A stretch of DNA of 37,800 bases from Cyanobacteriota bacterium SRBZ.bins.94.201705 (lineage in GTDB: Bacteria; Cyanobacteriota; Cyanobacteriia; Cyanobacteriales; Cyanobacteriaceae), in assembly GCA_030549855.1 (NCBI GenBank), contig JAUQQP010000043.1, forward strand, positions 1-37,800, written 5' to 3'. Both the position numbers and the translations under genes were made by a program. Below, piece by piece: positions 37,561 to 37,800 of this stretch; the stretch's first letter is position 1, and each line of letters starts with the position of its first letter. The notes beneath the pieces are model-generated. The model did not search any database. It had not been told where the DNA came from and worked only from the letters and a program-made list of their open reading frames with translations.

Positions 37561-37800
37561 GCCAACCACAGAAAGAATATCCACCCATCCACTTGTTGCA
37601 TAACAGAAGACTATGGCAACGCCAGTATCCCTGAGGATATGCCAACCACAGAAAAAATATCAACCCATTCACCTGTTGCATAACAGAAGACTATGGCAAC
37701 GCCAGTATCCCTGAGGATATGCCAACCACAGAAAAAATATCAACCCATTCACCTGTTGCATAACAGAAGACTATGGCAACGCCAGTATCCCTGAGGATAT
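37561..37800. repeat. 80-bp tandem repeat array, three copies to the window edge
   Basis: GCCAACCACAGAAA begins units at 37561, 37641 and 37721. The last two 80-base copies are identical and the first differs at a few positions. The array reaches the window edge and probably continues. Confidence 0.95.

Larger units (their letters stand above)
31153..37800. repeat. Right gene desert of decayed short repeats
   Basis: Over 6.6 kb hold no convincing gene. The first about 0.9 kb is ordinary spacer; from about 32040 the given strand is purine-rich and made of degenerate repeats with words such as GACTATTGACTTGTTGTCTGG, GGTTATTTTGATGGCGAC and GCCGGCAAGAAGACTAAAG. Several places read in frame as related peptides, for example LLAGRENIATV and LSGKKSISTLTI, but stops and frameshifts are frequent. 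Two fresher tandem arrays (100 bp and 80 bp) lie inside. I saw no transposase, integrase, tRNA or inverted terminal repeat. Confidence 0.75.

Noticed and set aside
31153-37800. Insertion sequence, prophage remnant or diversity-generating retroelement
   Set aside because: No transposase, integrase, reverse transcriptase or terminal inverted repeats could be seen in any frame.

Overview
This window is cyanobacterial chromosome. The evidence is a complete psbE-psbF-psbL-psbJ set behind ycf48 and a membrane-anchored rubredoxin, a ferredoxin-NADP+ reductase (petH) with an N-terminal CpcD-like phycobilisome-linker domain, a small nblA gene for phycobilisome degradation, and several cyanobacterium-type proteins such as a DUF4335 protein. 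The organism should therefore have phycobilisomes. I saw no HIP1 octamer (GCGATCGC), no tRNA, rRNA, transposase or CRISPR array. The species cannot be named from this.

Layout. Positions 1-3515 have no convincing intact gene; they hold decayed tandem repeats. 3516-5161 carry a nucleoside-phosphorylase-fold protein and an orphan DALR (ArgS-like) protein. A wrecked alpha/beta-hydrolase pseudogene and nblA follow. 6485-20300 is housekeeping and regulation: M48 protease, a small membrane protein, a REC-PAS-GAF-PP2C phosphatase, a membrane protein, prfC, a PLP-dependent C-S lyase-like enzyme, a folate/biopterin-type transporter, a peptide-binding lipoprotein, a Gfo/Idh/MocA dehydrogenase, petH and a DUF4335 protein. 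20305-20450 has a near-consensus promoter in front of a possible structured RNA. 20764-31152 carry an M61-PDZ peptidase, an unknown helical protein, divergent cobL and cobG (corrin ring synthesis), the rubA-ycf48-psbEFLJ photosystem II cluster, an EamA transporter and a pentapeptide-repeat protein. 31153-37800 is a second gene desert.

Genes are packed tightly in the middle: prfC and its convergent neighbour share the bases of their stop codons, the lipoprotein and dehydrogenase stops touch, and cobL overlaps its convergent neighbour by 25 bases. Several intrinsic terminators separate the units. This compactness contrasts with about 10 kb of flanking desert.

The most unusual feature is these two deserts. 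Both are made of short degenerate repeats, with fresher tandem arrays of 52, 100 and 80 bp embedded. The left one is pyrimidine-rich and the right one purine-rich on the given strand. Protein-like repeats can be read on the minus strand at left and the plus strand at right, broken by many stops and frameshifts, with shared motifs around L-S-G-K and L-A-G-R. My reading is that one repeat family lies in inverted orientation on both sides and may derive from decayed repeat-protein genes. The cobG gene carries an in-frame six-copy 24-bp repeat, so local tandem duplication also reaches into coding DNA here.
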